A stretch of DNA of 60,807 bases from an uncultured Bacteroidales bacterium (GTDB lineage Bacteria > Bacteroidota > Bacteroidia > Bacteroidales > Paludibacteraceae): NCBI GenBank assembly GCA_902778935.1, contig CACYZT010000011.1, positions 1 through 60,807 on the forward strand. Direction: 5' to 3'. Shown here in pieces: positions 42,866 through 52,105 of this stretch (positions are counted from its first letter, which is position 1; each line of letters opens with the position of its first letter). A program made the position numbers and the translations under genes. The notes beneath the pieces were generated by a model. That model did not search any database and was not told where the DNA came from. It saw only the letters and a program-made list of their open reading frames with translations.

Positions 42866-43729
42866 ATGAAAAAATTATTCTTTTTAACTGCGCTTTTATG
42901 CGCAAGTATGATGAGTTGGGGCATTGACTGGAATGCTTATGATTATTTAGGCGACGGCGCCGGTGAAGGAGCATACAGCAATAAATACAAGGTAGCCGCA
43001 GCTTTCGGACAGACGGTAGTGAATATCCAGCCGAGTTTGAATGGCGGGATTGCCTCGATCTATACGTATTTCTCGGCAGCCGTTACAGATTGTTCGTTGG
43101 CAACCGACCAATTTGCGCTGAACGGAGCCGGTATATATCTCTATCTGAGTGCTTTTAGCGCCAAAGAGACAGCCGTAACCGTAACAGCAGGAGGTTTAGA
43201 TTATGCTTTCACGGTCTTTTATGCAGACGGTACAGGTGAAGTGACTCCCGGCGGTGACGACGATGATGAGCATGGTCAAGGCGATTTGACACCGGCTACG
43301 TATTATGGTCAGAGCATTAAGCCGGTTAACGGAACAGATGTCGTTTTTGACTGGAGTATCACGCGTAATGCCGACTCTACGCTGACTTTTGCTATCAGTT
43401 GGGACAAGGAGATACAGGGTGTCGTTCCGCAAGTGAATATCAACGAGGTTTATACGACTATGCCGTGTGTAGGCCGCGAGGCACATTTCACGACGAGTGC
43501 CACATATACGGACGGCGAAGAACTGACTATTTTCTTCCTTGTGGCTTATACCGGCAATGCAGCGCGAATAGACCTGACGTACACGGTTGGCTCGTCGAAT
43601 GAAAAGCCGGAAGGCATAGAAAACACCGTTGTTAAAGGCACACACACGCGCAAAGTGATTGAAAACGGAACGCTGTATTTTATCAAAGATGGGGTGCGAT
43701 TTAATGTTCTCGGCACGGAGGTTCGTTAA
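42866..43729 (+). CDS. Secreted protein with sorting-like tail, paralogue of the next gene
   Basis: A 287-residue protein, family not recognised. Signal peptide (FFLTALLCASMMSWG), then a beta domain beginning DWNAYDYLGDGAGEGAYSNK (about residues 20-125), an Asp/Glu-rich linker near 130-145, a second beta domain, and the shared tail (KVIENGTLYFIKDGVRFNVLG). The first 130 residues are closely similar to those of the next gene, and the first 48 bp of the two genes are nearly identical, so they are recent duplicates. Position ahead of susC suggests a secreted glucan-binding or accessory role; that is inference. Confidence 0.75.
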   Translation: MKKLFFLTALLCASMMSWGIDWNAYDYLGDGAGEGAYSNKYKVAAAFGQTVVNIQPSLNGGIASIYTYFSAAVTDCSLATDQFALNGAGIYLYLSAFSAKETAVTVTAGGLDYAFTVFYADGTGEVTPGGDDDDEHGQGDLTPATYYGQSIKPVNGTDVVFDWSITRNADSTLTFAISWDKEIQGVVPQVNINEVYTTMPCVGREAHFTTSATYTDGEELTIFFLVAYTGNAARIDLTYTVGSSNEKPEGIENTVVKGTHTRKVIENGTLYFIKDGVRFNVLGTEVR

Positions 43730-43748
43730 AAATCACATAAGGGAAAGA

Positions 43749-43781
43749 CCACGGAACAACCACGGAACAACCACGGAACAA
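43749..43781. repeat. Perfect 11-bp tandem repeat, three units
   Basis: CCACGGAACAA three times, 45 bp upstream of the second paralogue. Confidence 0.9.
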
Positions 43782-43825
43782 TATCTTAAAACAAACATAT
43801 TTACTAACAAAAAAATCAAATTATT

Positions 43826-44887
43826 ATGAAAAAATTATTCTTTTTAACAGCGCTTTTATGCGCAAGTGTGATGGCTTTTGCTGCTATTGATTGGAACAAC
43901 TATGAGTGGCTTGGTGATGGCGCCGGTGGTGGTGCTTACAGCAACAAGTACAAAATTGCTCTGGCGTCAGGACAAGCAGTTGTTAACATTCAAAAGCCCG
44001 GTTTCGCTGATGAAGCAGGCATCTACACAACTTTCCCAGCTGGTATCATCAGTTGTACTCTTGCTGATGGTCAGTATGCAGTCCAAGGCGCAGGTGCCGT
44101 ACTTTATCTAAGCGCATTTACGAAACAAGAAACTGAAGTAACAGTTGTGCATGGCACGGGTACATGCGTATTCACTGTATATTATGTAGATGGCGAAGCA
44201 TCATCATCCGGGAAAGCAGACCCTGAATTGAGTTTGAATAAGACCGCTGATACATTGAGTGCTGAATCTCCAGCAGAAACTTTCCAAATTATACCAACTA
44301 AAAAAGGCAATGGTGCTATCTCATACTCGTCAAACAACTCGGGCATAGCTTCTGTTTCCGAAACAGGTTTAGTAACTGCAGTTGGCCGCGGTATAGCGAG
44401 AATCACAGTAAGCCTGGCTGAAACAGATGACTATGCAGACGCAGTAGCAACGCTAGTAGTAACGGTTACCGGTCCGATTAACTGGGATGCTATCAGTTGG
44501 TTGTCTGGCAGCAATGACAAATACAAATTAGTAATTGATCCAGATATCGACAATAAATTTGGAGGAAAGAAAATCGAAGGCGAAAATTTATGGGTAGGTT
44601 TCCCTTCTGCAGTATTTGGCGAATGCTCAATTGAATATTCCGCACTTGGTGCAGGCGTAAGTTTTGCTCTGAGCAACTTCCCTCAAAAGACTAAGAATCA
44701 ATTTACTATGGTCTGCGAAGGTATTACATATACGTTTTATGTATATAATGATAATGGCACAGACTCAGCTACTGCCATTGAGAATGTTGAGGTGGGTGCA
44801 AAGGCTATTAAGATTTTTGAGAATGGTCAGTTGATTATTATCAAGAATGGAGTTCGTTACAGCGCTTTGGGTAACGAAATCAAGTAA
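43826..44887 (+). CDS. Secreted protein with Ig-like domain, internal duplication and sorting-like tail
   Basis: A 353-residue paralogue of the preceding gene. Signal peptide, first beta domain (DWNNYEWLGDGAGGGAYSNK to about residue 125), a bacterial Ig-like (BIG2-type) domain (residues about 140-215; NSGIASVSETGLVTAVGRG), a divergent second copy of the first domain (INWDAISWLSGSNDKYKLV, about 217-315), then the tail (KIFENGQLIIIKNGVRYSALG). Repeated small beta domains plus BIG2 suit carbohydrate binding at the cell surface. No catalytic motif seen. Confidence 0.75.
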   Translation: MKKLFFLTALLCASVMAFAAIDWNNYEWLGDGAGGGAYSNKYKIALASGQAVVNIQKPGFADEAGIYTTFPAGIISCTLADGQYAVQGAGAVLYLSAFTKQETEVTVVHGTGTCVFTVYYVDGEASSSGKADPELSLNKTADTLSAESPAETFQIIPTKKGNGAISYSSNNSGIASVSETGLVTAVGRGIARITVSLAETDDYADAVATLVVTVTGPINWDAISWLSGSNDKYKLVIDPDIDNKFGGKKIEGENLWVGFPSAVFGECSIEYSALGAGVSFALSNFPQKTKNQFTMVCEGITYTFYVYNDNGTDSATAIENVEVGAKAIKIFENGQLIIIKNGVRYSALGNEIK

Positions 44888-44893
44888 TCAAAG

Positions 44894-44919
44894 GCATGAG
44901 TCATTGGTTTGGCTCATGC
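44894..44919 (+). other. Stem-loop in the intergenic gap before susC
   Basis: GCATGAG (44894-44900) pairs with CTCATGC (44913-44919). There is no T-run after it, so it looks like an mRNA processing or attenuation hairpin rather than a terminator. Confidence 0.45.
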
Positions 44920-44951
44920 TTGCCAATATACACAAACAATCCTAATTTATC

Positions 44952-47900
44952 ATGAAACAGAGAATCTTTACAATCGCTATGCTGTCATGGATGACACTTG
45001 CTGCATTTGCGCAGACACTGACCGTGACGGGTGTAGTGATGGCTCAGGACGAGCCGGATCCTGTGATTGGCGCGAATGTGATGGTGAAGGGCACGACGAA
45101 CGGTACGATAACCGATTTCGACGGAAACTTCTCCATTCAAGCCAATGCAGGCGATGTACTGCAAGTGAGCTTCATGGGTTACAAGCCTTTTGAAGTGAAA
45201 ATTCAGAACGCAGGTCCGATTCGCGTGACGCTCGTGCCGGACAATGTGCAGTTGCAGGAAGTGGTGGCCATCGGTTATGGTACGATGAAGAAAAGCGACC
45301 TGACAGGTGCTGTTACTTCTGTTAAGTCAGAAGATCTGCTCAAAGCGCCGGTATCGGGTCTGGACCAAGCGCTTCAAGGCCGTGCAGCGGGTGTGACAGT
45401 GACGAGTGAGTCAGGTCAGCCCGGAGAGGGAGCCGTCATCCGTATCCGTGGTATTGGTTCGGCTCTTGCCGGTAACGACCCGCTCTATGTTGTCGATGGA
45501 GTTATTGTGAGCGATATCAAGTGGCTCTCGCCCAACGACATCAAATCGATGGAGATTCTGAAGGACGCTTCGGCAACCGCCATCTATGGTAGCCGTGGTG
45601 CGAATGGTGTGATTCTTATTACGACCAAGTCCGGCGGCGAAGGCAAAGTGAACATCAGTTTTGATGCCTATTGGGGTTTCCAGAACCGTTGGAAGAAGCT
45701 GGATGTGATGGGTTCGCGTGACCATGCAGAGACGGAACTTCGCATCGGAGCTATGCGTGATGGTGCTTCTCAGATTTCCGATTATTACAAATACGGCTTT
45801 TCGCAATGGTTGCAGGATTACAAGCTGGGTACATCTAAGTTCTACCCCACCAATTTCGATTACGCTAACCAAGAGACCGACTGGCAGGACGAGGTATTCA
45901 ACCGCAATGCATTCATGCATAACTACAATCTCGCTTTTGATGGCGGTAGTGACAAAGGTCACTATGCGATGTCGGCATCTTATTTCGGTCAGAACGGTAC
46001 GATTATCGGTAGTAACTACCGCCGTTTCACACTGCGTCTGAACTCGGACTTCCAGATTCGCAAATGGTTGAAGGTGGGCGAACATTTCTCGTTGATGGCG
46101 AGCACAGGTCGCAATGCGATGAACAACAGTTCCTCTGCAGGAGCTTCCGTTATCTCTGCCGCCCTGGCTATGTCTCCATGGGATCCGGTTTATTATCCCA
46201 AAGGCTCTGTAAATGCGGATGGCGAGGACATCGGCGGTCACTATTCGGCAGGTTCGAACTTCAAGAATGTGACGAACCCGTATCAAATGGTTTATAACGG
46301 CGAGCCGAATAAGAAGACGGAGCGTTTTGTGGGTGACTTGTATTTTGAAATAACGCCGATAGAAGGCCTGACTATCCGTCCGTCTATCTCCGCCAACTAC
46401 CAACTCGTCCGTGAGCGCAACTACACAGCGCCGAACACATACACGAGTTATAACTACTCGGAGAAGAACTTCATCTCCTCCAATATGGAGCGTCAGTTGT
46501 CGCTGCTGGAGGAGACCACTATCACTTATGCCCGCCAAATCGGTAGACATAACTTCAGCGTGATGGCCGGTCAGACATGGGAAGAATGGAATCAATACGG
46601 TATCGGCGGTTCAGGTGCTACTATCCTCAACCCGATTCCGAGCAACTGGTATCTAAACAACGCCACAACAGATAGAAATCCTGCCGGCGATTGGGTAGCG
46701 CGTGTACGCCGTCTATCGTTCCTCGGCCGTGTATTCTATAACTACGACAGCCGTTATATGATAACCGCTAACTTCCGTGCAGATGCTTCGTCTAAGTTCT
46801 CCAAGAACCCTTGGGGATTCTTCCCGTCGGTAGCATTGGCTTGGCGTTTGAGCGAAGAGCATTTCCTCAAGGACAAAGACCTGACATGGTTGGACAATAT
46901 CAAGATTCGTGCCGGTTGGGGTCAGGTAGGTAACGAGGCCGTTCCTTCGGGTTCGTTCGTAGCTACGATGAATCATGGTAATGACCTGAACACCGGTTAT
47001 CCGTTGGGTAATAACAACAGCGAGGCTACTTCCGGTGCCGCTGTGCTGAGTCAGGTGAACGAGTCCGGCAAATGGGAGACCAACGAACAATGGGACGCAG
47101 GTATCGACTTCGGCTTCTGGAACGGGATGTTGAGCGGTTCGGTTGACTTCTACTGCCGTGACACGAAGGATGCACTTCTCTATGTTGTTGCTCCGGCACA
47201 TGTCGGCAACCGTGTGAAGATGATCAGCAATGTGGGTAACATCCGCAATATGGGTGTGGAAGTAACGCTGAACCACGAGAATAAAGTAGGAGCTGTTCAT
47301 TATAATATCGGCGGTAATTTCAGTTATCTGCACAATGAGCTGACTGCGCTGAACGGCGGTTCGCGTCTGCCGGCAGACGGCTATGTGATGACCGACTACA
47401 AGCTGCCGCTTCGCGCTTTCTGGGGCTATACCTATGAGGGCGTGTATAGTTCCGATGAGGAAGCGTTGGCGCACCTGACCGCCTATGACGCAACGACGAT
47501 TCCGGTACACGCCGGTGATGCACGTTATACCGACCTCAACGGCGATGGCAAGATAGATGATAATGACCAGCACTATATCGGTAACCCGTTCCCGAAAATT
47601 TCGTACGGTATCAACCTCGGAGCAGATTTCTACGGTGTGGATGTTCAAATCTTCTTCCAGGGCGTAGCCGGTATTGATGTCTATAACGCAGCCCGAATGC
47701 GTCTGGAAGGCGACGGTTCATCCAACGCGTTGGCACCGTACATGAAAGACCAAGTATGGGTAGGCTACTCGGAAGGCGTACAGAATGCGATGTTGGCAAA
47801 AGGTATCAACTACATGGAGTTGGAAAACCGCAACGGTACGATTCCTAATCCGCTCGGTTCGGCATCCAACACAGCAGCATCTACCCGTTTCCTCGAGGAT

Positions 47901-48122
47901 GCCAGCTATCTGCGTCTGAAGAACCTGCAGATCGGTTATACGTTCCCGCTCAAGTGGACACAGAAATTCCGTTGTTCTCGTCTGCGTCTCTATGCTACGG
48001 CAACGAACTTGTTCACTATTACCAAGTACAAAGGTTATGACCCGGAAGTGGGCAACAGTATCGACTACGGAAACTATCCGCAGAGCCGTACGTTTACCTT
48101 TGGTTTGAATGCGAATTTCTAA
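44952..48122 (+). CDS. SusC-like TonB-dependent outer-membrane transporter
   Basis: A 1056-residue SusC-family protein: signal peptide ending AAFAQ, a carboxypeptidase-regulatory-like domain (GANVMVKGTTNGTITDFDGN to residue about 95), the SusC plug with VVAIGYGTMKKSDLTGAV, IRIRGIGSALAGNDPLYVVDG, and KDASATAIYGSRGANGVILI, then a 22-strand barrel ending in FTFGLNANF. It imports oligosaccharides across the outer membrane with TonB-ExbBD energy. There is no N-terminal sigma-regulator signalling domain. Paired with the SusD gene 17 bp downstream. Confidence 0.97.
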   Translation: MKQRIFTIAMLSWMTLAAFAQTLTVTGVVMAQDEPDPVIGANVMVKGTTNGTITDFDGNFSIQANAGDVLQVSFMGYKPFEVKIQNAGPIRVTLVPDNVQLQEVVAIGYGTMKKSDLTGAVTSVKSEDLLKAPVSGLDQALQGRAAGVTVTSESGQPGEGAVIRIRGIGSALAGNDPLYVVDGVIVSDIKWLSPNDIKSMEILKDASATAIYGSRGANGVILITTKSGGEGKVNISFDAYWGFQNRWKKLDVMGSRDHAETELRIGAMRDGASQISDYYKYGFSQWLQDYKLGTSKFYPTNFDYANQETDWQDEVFNRNAFMHNYNLAFDGGSDKGHYAMSASYFGQNGTIIGSNYRRFTLRLNSDFQIRKWLKVGEHFSLMASTGRNAMNNSSSAGASVISAALAMSPWDPVYYPKGSVNADGEDIGGHYSAGSNFKNVTNPYQMVYNGEPNKKTERFVGDLYFEITPIEGLTIRPSISANYQLVRERNYTAPNTYTSYNYSEKNFISSNMERQLSLLEETTITYARQIGRHNFSVMAGQTWEEWNQYGIGGSGATILNPIPSNWYLNNATTDRNPAGDWVARVRRLSFLGRVFYNYDSRYMITANFRADASSKFSKNPWGFFPSVALAWRLSEEHFLKDKDLTWLDNIKIRAGWGQVGNEAVPSGSFVATMNHGNDLNTGYPLGNNNSEATSGAAVLSQVNESGKWETNEQWDAGIDFGFWNGMLSGSVDFYCRDTKDALLYVVAPAHVGNRVKMISNVGNIRNMGVEVTLNHENKVGAVHYNIGGNFSYLHNELTALNGGSRLPADGYVMTDYKLPLRAFWGYTYEGVYSSDEEALAHLTAYDATTIPVHAGDARYTDLNGDGKIDDNDQHYIGNPFPKISYGINLGADFYGVDVQIFFQGVAGIDVYNAARMRLEGDGSSNALAPYMKDQVWVGYSEGVQNAMLAKGINYMELENRNGTIPNPLGSASNTAASTRFLEDASYLRLKNLQIGYTFPLKWTQKFRCSRLRLYATATNLFTITKYKGYDPEVGNSIDYGNYPQSRTFTFGLNANF

Positions 48123-48139
48123 AGGAAAGGGACAAAGAT

Positions 48140-49745
48140 ATGAAAACGAAACTATTTATAATCAGTATTCTCTGTTCAGCACTTTGCCTCACAGGCTGCA
48201 AAGATTACCTGACGGAGATAGAGCCGGGAACAACGCTGTTGGGCGACTATTTCACTTCCACGGCCGCGGCTCAGGAGAACTTAGTCGGTTGTTATGTGCC
48301 GCTAATGTGGGAATATAACACGACCTATTGCTCGGAATGGTTCATCGGCGATGTGGCGAGTGATGACGCCCTCAAAGGCGGCGGCAGCACTACCGATATG
48401 GCCGATGCCTATGACTTTGAAAACTGGCGTACGGAGTCGTCCAGCGCGCTACTGCACGATTTCTATATTGCGCAGTATCAAGGTATCGCGCGTTGTAACC
48501 TGTCGATCAAATACATCACCGATATGCCGGTGGGTATCGATGCCGATTTCACACAATCGATGAAAAACCGTTTGTTAGGTGAGGCATATTTTCTGCGTGC
48601 GTACTATTATTTCCGTATGGTACGCGTGTTCGCCGGAGTGCCGTTGGTGCTGAAAGTGGTTGACAACACCGAAGATTGGCACCAACCTCGCGCTTCAGTA
48701 GCTGCTATCTACGACCAGATTTTGGCCGACCTTGAGTTGGCTAACAAATACCTGTGGAAGAAGAGCGAGTATTTGCCTGCCGATGCCGGTCGTGCTACCA
48801 AAGGTGCCGCACAGGCGATGCTGATGAAAGTCAACCTATATATGGGTTCGCCGTACTGGCAGGAATATAACCCGAGCAAGACTGCTTCCCAATGCTTCAG
48901 CGATGCGAAAGCATGGGGCGACTCTATCATCGCTTCCGGCGAATATGACCTCTGTCCTAATTACGAGGATAACTTCACCATCGAAGGCGAGAACGGCATA
49001 GAGTCTGTATTCGAGATTCAATACGCAGAAGTAACATGGGGTGACTACACCTGGGACTATGACTACAAGGGCTTCGGCCGTACGGCAGGCAGTTTCACGC
49101 AGATTCTGACGCGCAGCCGCTCCAGTAAAATAGGCGGCGGATGGGGCTTCAACCACCCGACGCAGAACCTGTACGATGAGTTCGAGGCAGGCGATATTCG
49201 TCGTGAGGTAGCGATTCTCAACCCTGAGGATAGTCTCATCGAGACACCTGCGGTACAACAAACTGCTGAACAACAAATACGCCATGTATCGCGACTCGAC
49301 TTATGCGGGTGCAGGCTTCGGACAATGGGGTATCCACGCGAGCCGTGGTCCGCTGAACAACCGTCAGATCCGCTATGCGGATGTGCTGCTGATGCATGCG
49401 GAGGCATGCCTCGGTATGGGCGATGCAGGTACAGCCAAGAACGATATCGACCAAGTGCGTGCCCGCGTAGGTTTAGCGGCTATTCCGGCTGCTACCGATG
49501 CCGCTTTGCGCCACGAGCGTCGCTGCGAGTTGGCGATGGAAGGTCACCGTTGGTTCGACCTCGTTCGCTGGAAAGGCGTAGCAGGCACAGGACTTAAACA
49601 ACACATGGATGCGTACAAGGCTACCGAGACCACGGATGCCCAATCGCACATGCGTGAGTTCATCTCCGGCAAACACGAGATATTCCCTATCCCGTATGAA
49701 GAGCGTATCCTTAATCCCGACATGGATCAAAACCCCGGCTATTAA
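48140..49745 (+). pseudogene. SusD/RagB-like glycan-binding lipoprotein interrupted by a frameshift
   Basis: The lipobox (Cys20 in LCLTGC) and TPR-rich SusD fold are clear up to about residue 371 (YFLRAYYYFRMVRVF, AAQAMLMKVNLYMGSPYW, FNHPTQNLYDEFEAGD). At 49248-49254 the frame changes: the original frame runs into unrelated sequence to 49597, while the frame from 49254 continues as a normal SusD C-terminus (LLNNKYAMYRDS, NNRQIRYADVLLMHAEACLG, RRCELAMEGHRWFDLVRW, IPYEERILNPDMDQNPGY) to 49745. Either one base was gained or two lost. Rejoined length is about 534, normal for SusD. It may be a real mutation or an assembly error. Confidence 0.85.
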
Positions 49746-49808
49746 TAAATAGACAAACAAAACAACTAGGCAACTAGATATTATTAACCAACTAAAATTT
49801 AAAACATT

Positions 49809-50756
49809 ATGAAAGCAAACAAATTTTTTGCTGTAGCGCTTGCAGCGCTGGCACTGATGGCTTGTAACAAGAAAGATGAGCCGAAACAAGATCCGTTGAA
49901 ACTGGAACCGACATCACTGACTCTCAAAGTAGGTGAAACCGGACAAATCACCGCGAATGTAGGTGCTACATGGGCATCGAACAACGAGGCTGTAGCAACT
50001 GTTGCTCCGGGTAATGACGGCGGCAAGACCGCTATTGTAACGGCTGTAGCAGAAGGTAATGCTATCATCTCCGCTACCGCTAACGGCGAGACCAAGACTT
50101 GTGTTATTCTGGTAGAAAAGGCTGTAGACCCGAGCGGTGACAAGACCATTGATGCAAAACGTATCTGGCCGGTAATTCTGGATGCTGTAACGGCAGAAAA
50201 ATATGCCAGTCTGATAGCAGGTGATGTCCGTGTAAATGAAGCAGAAGGCAACAACCTTTACATCTGGGCTGCTGGCGAGACATACACCGCTGGTGATGCT
50301 ACCGGAAAGAACTTCTTTGGTAACACCGAAGGATATTTGGCACTGACCGTTGTTGCTCCTGCTGGTTGGTCCGGATTCGGTATTCACATTGAGAACGCCG
50401 CTTCTGTTGAAGCTATGCAAGCTATAAAAGACGCAGTAGCTGCTAATCCCGACAAAATGTTCTTGCATATTGCTATCAAGGCTGCAAATGCAGGCAACCA
50501 TCAGATGTACCTGTTCGCAGACAAACCCAATACTTCCTTCGCTATTGGTACAGCAACTATTGAGAATGGTGAAGTAATCGGCGACTTCCCACGCGATGGT
50601 GAGTGGCATGAGTTCGATGTGCCTCTGGCTAAGTTCGCATCTGCAATATCTGCTATTACCATGAAGGCTGACATGGATGTATTCTCGGTTCTTTCCGGCG
50701 CTACTGTAGGAGCTCAGTTGAATCTGGATGCAATCTACTTCTACGAGAAGAAGTAA
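49809..50756 (+). CDS. Surface lipoprotein with Ig-like domain, probable glycan-binding protein of the locus
   Basis: A 315-residue lipoprotein (Cys19 after LALMA). Residues about 25-110 are a BIG2-like Ig domain (LEPTSLTLKVGETGQITANV, AVATVAPGNDGG). Residues about 115-315 form a beta-rich domain of unknown family ending DAIYFYEKK. In Bacteroidota loci the gene after susD often encodes a SusE/SusF-type or other surface glycan-binding protein; this one sits there and has the export features, so I infer that role. Confidence 0.75.
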   Translation: MKANKFFAVALAALALMACNKKDEPKQDPLKLEPTSLTLKVGETGQITANVGATWASNNEAVATVAPGNDGGKTAIVTAVAEGNAIISATANGETKTCVILVEKAVDPSGDKTIDAKRIWPVILDAVTAEKYASLIAGDVRVNEAEGNNLYIWAAGETYTAGDATGKNFFGNTEGYLALTVVAPAGWSGFGIHIENAASVEAMQAIKDAVAANPDKMFLHIAIKAANAGNHQMYLFADKPNTSFAIGTATIENGEVIGDFPRDGEWHEFDVPLAKFASAISAITMKADMDVFSVLSGATVGAQLNLDAIYFYEKK

Positions 50757-50774
50757 TCGTACCATCTATTGCTT

Positions 50775-50796
50775 TGGGGGAATTGGTTTTCCCCCA
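50775..50796 (+). other. Strong stem-loop between the lipoprotein and the first GH16 gene
   Basis: TGGGGGAA (50775-50782), loop TTGGTT, TTCCCCCA (50789-50796). No T-run follows. It probably stabilises the upstream mRNA or partly attenuates transcription within the locus. Confidence 0.6.
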
Positions 50797-50820
50797 TTGC
50801 CCAAATAAATATTCACTATT

Positions 50821-52080
50821 ATGCACAAAATTTGCAAGTTGTTTGTATGTATTGCGGCCATTGTGTTGGCTGCATGTGAGAAACAAGAGGCGCCGATTGT
50901 ATTGAATCAGACGGTGCTCCAAATGAAACCCGGAGAACTCCAGACACTGGAGGTGGTGGGTTCGGTACCTAATGTGGAATGGACGAGTTCTAACCCCGAT
51001 GTGGCAACCGTGTATTATGGAGTTGTAACGGCGCAAGCTATCGGTAAGGCCATTATTACTGCGTCCACCGGAAAACAATCCGCTACATGCGAGGTATTCG
51101 TCACGGGTTCAGACGGCGCAACGCTGCGTATCACGCCTGCTTTAGTGAGTATGAAAACAGGAGAGACTTTCCAATTTAGCTATGGCAACACCTATGATTT
51201 GGAACTTACATGGTCCAGCGACAACGAGGCGGTGGCTACTATTGACCAGAATGGTTTGGTCACAGCGCACAAAGCCGGCAATGCGACCATCACATTGGCA
51301 ACAAACGTAGGTTCTGTAACAGCTATCGTCGCCGTTGAGCACACATGGGGTGCATACCATTTGGTATGGAGCGATGAGTTCGATGGTTCGGCGTTAGACG
51401 AGAGTAACTGGACACCTCAGATAGGCGGTAACGGCTGGGGTAACCAAGAAGCGCAGTATTACACCAATCGCCCGGAGAATCTGCGTGTGGAGGACGGATG
51501 TTTGGTTATCGAAGCACGGAAAGAACAATACGAGGCCAACGAATATACTTCAGCTCGAATCTATTCCAAAGGCAAACGCGAGTTCACCTACGGTAAACTA
51601 GAAGCACGTATCTCCCTTCCCTCAGGAGGAGGTCTATGGCCTGCCTTCTGGACGCTTGGCAACCGTGGCGGCTGGCCTAATTGCGGCGAGATAGATATTA
51701 TGGAGTATGTGGGTAATGTGCCGAATCGTATATTAGGCACCCTCCATACAATCAAGGACAAATCCGGCAGCAGGAGCAGTCGCGCTTACACTGGTCTGAC
51801 GAACATAGAGAACAATTTCCATGTATATGGTGTAGAATGGACCTGCGAAGAGAAAAATGGAAAAGATGTGATTCGTTTCTATGTGGATGATGTGGTGTAT
51901 TCCGAGCAAGTGGAAGAAGTGATAGATGACGATGAGTATTGGCCGTTTAATCGACCCAACTATTTCATCATCAATATGGCTGTCGGTGGTACACTGGGCG
52001 GCAGAATCGACGATGGAATATGGGCTTCTCCAAGACTGATGAAGGTGGATTGGGTACGCGTTTACCAGCGTGAAGAATAA
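50821..52080 (+). CDS. GH16 beta-glucanase lipoprotein with two Ig-like domains
   Basis: A 419-residue lipoprotein (Cys19). Two BIG2-like domains (residues about 27-95 and 100-178; each has the SSNPDVATV or SSDNEAVATI core) precede a GH16 domain (about 182-419): LVWSDEFDGSALDESNW, WGNQEAQYYT, and the catalytic GEIDIMEYVG where the two Glu act as nucleophile and acid/base. This is the laminarinase-like GH16_3 pattern cleaving beta-1,3 (or mixed-linkage) glucan. It lacks the sorting tail, as expected for a lipoprotein. Confidence 0.92.
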   Translation: MHKICKLFVCIAAIVLAACEKQEAPIVLNQTVLQMKPGELQTLEVVGSVPNVEWTSSNPDVATVYYGVVTAQAIGKAIITASTGKQSATCEVFVTGSDGATLRITPALVSMKTGETFQFSYGNTYDLELTWSSDNEAVATIDQNGLVTAHKAGNATITLATNVGSVTAIVAVEHTWGAYHLVWSDEFDGSALDESNWTPQIGGNGWGNQEAQYYTNRPENLRVEDGCLVIEARKEQYEANEYTSARIYSKGKREFTYGKLEARISLPSGGGLWPAFWTLGNRGGWPNCGEIDIMEYVGNVPNRILGTLHTIKDKSGSRSSRAYTGLTNIENNFHVYGVEWTCEEKNGKDVIRFYVDDVVYSEQVEEVIDDDEYWPFNRPNYFIINMAVGGTLGGRIDDGIWASPRLMKVDWVRVYQREE

Positions 52081-52105
52081 ATAACACGATTGAAACAATA
52101 TTATC

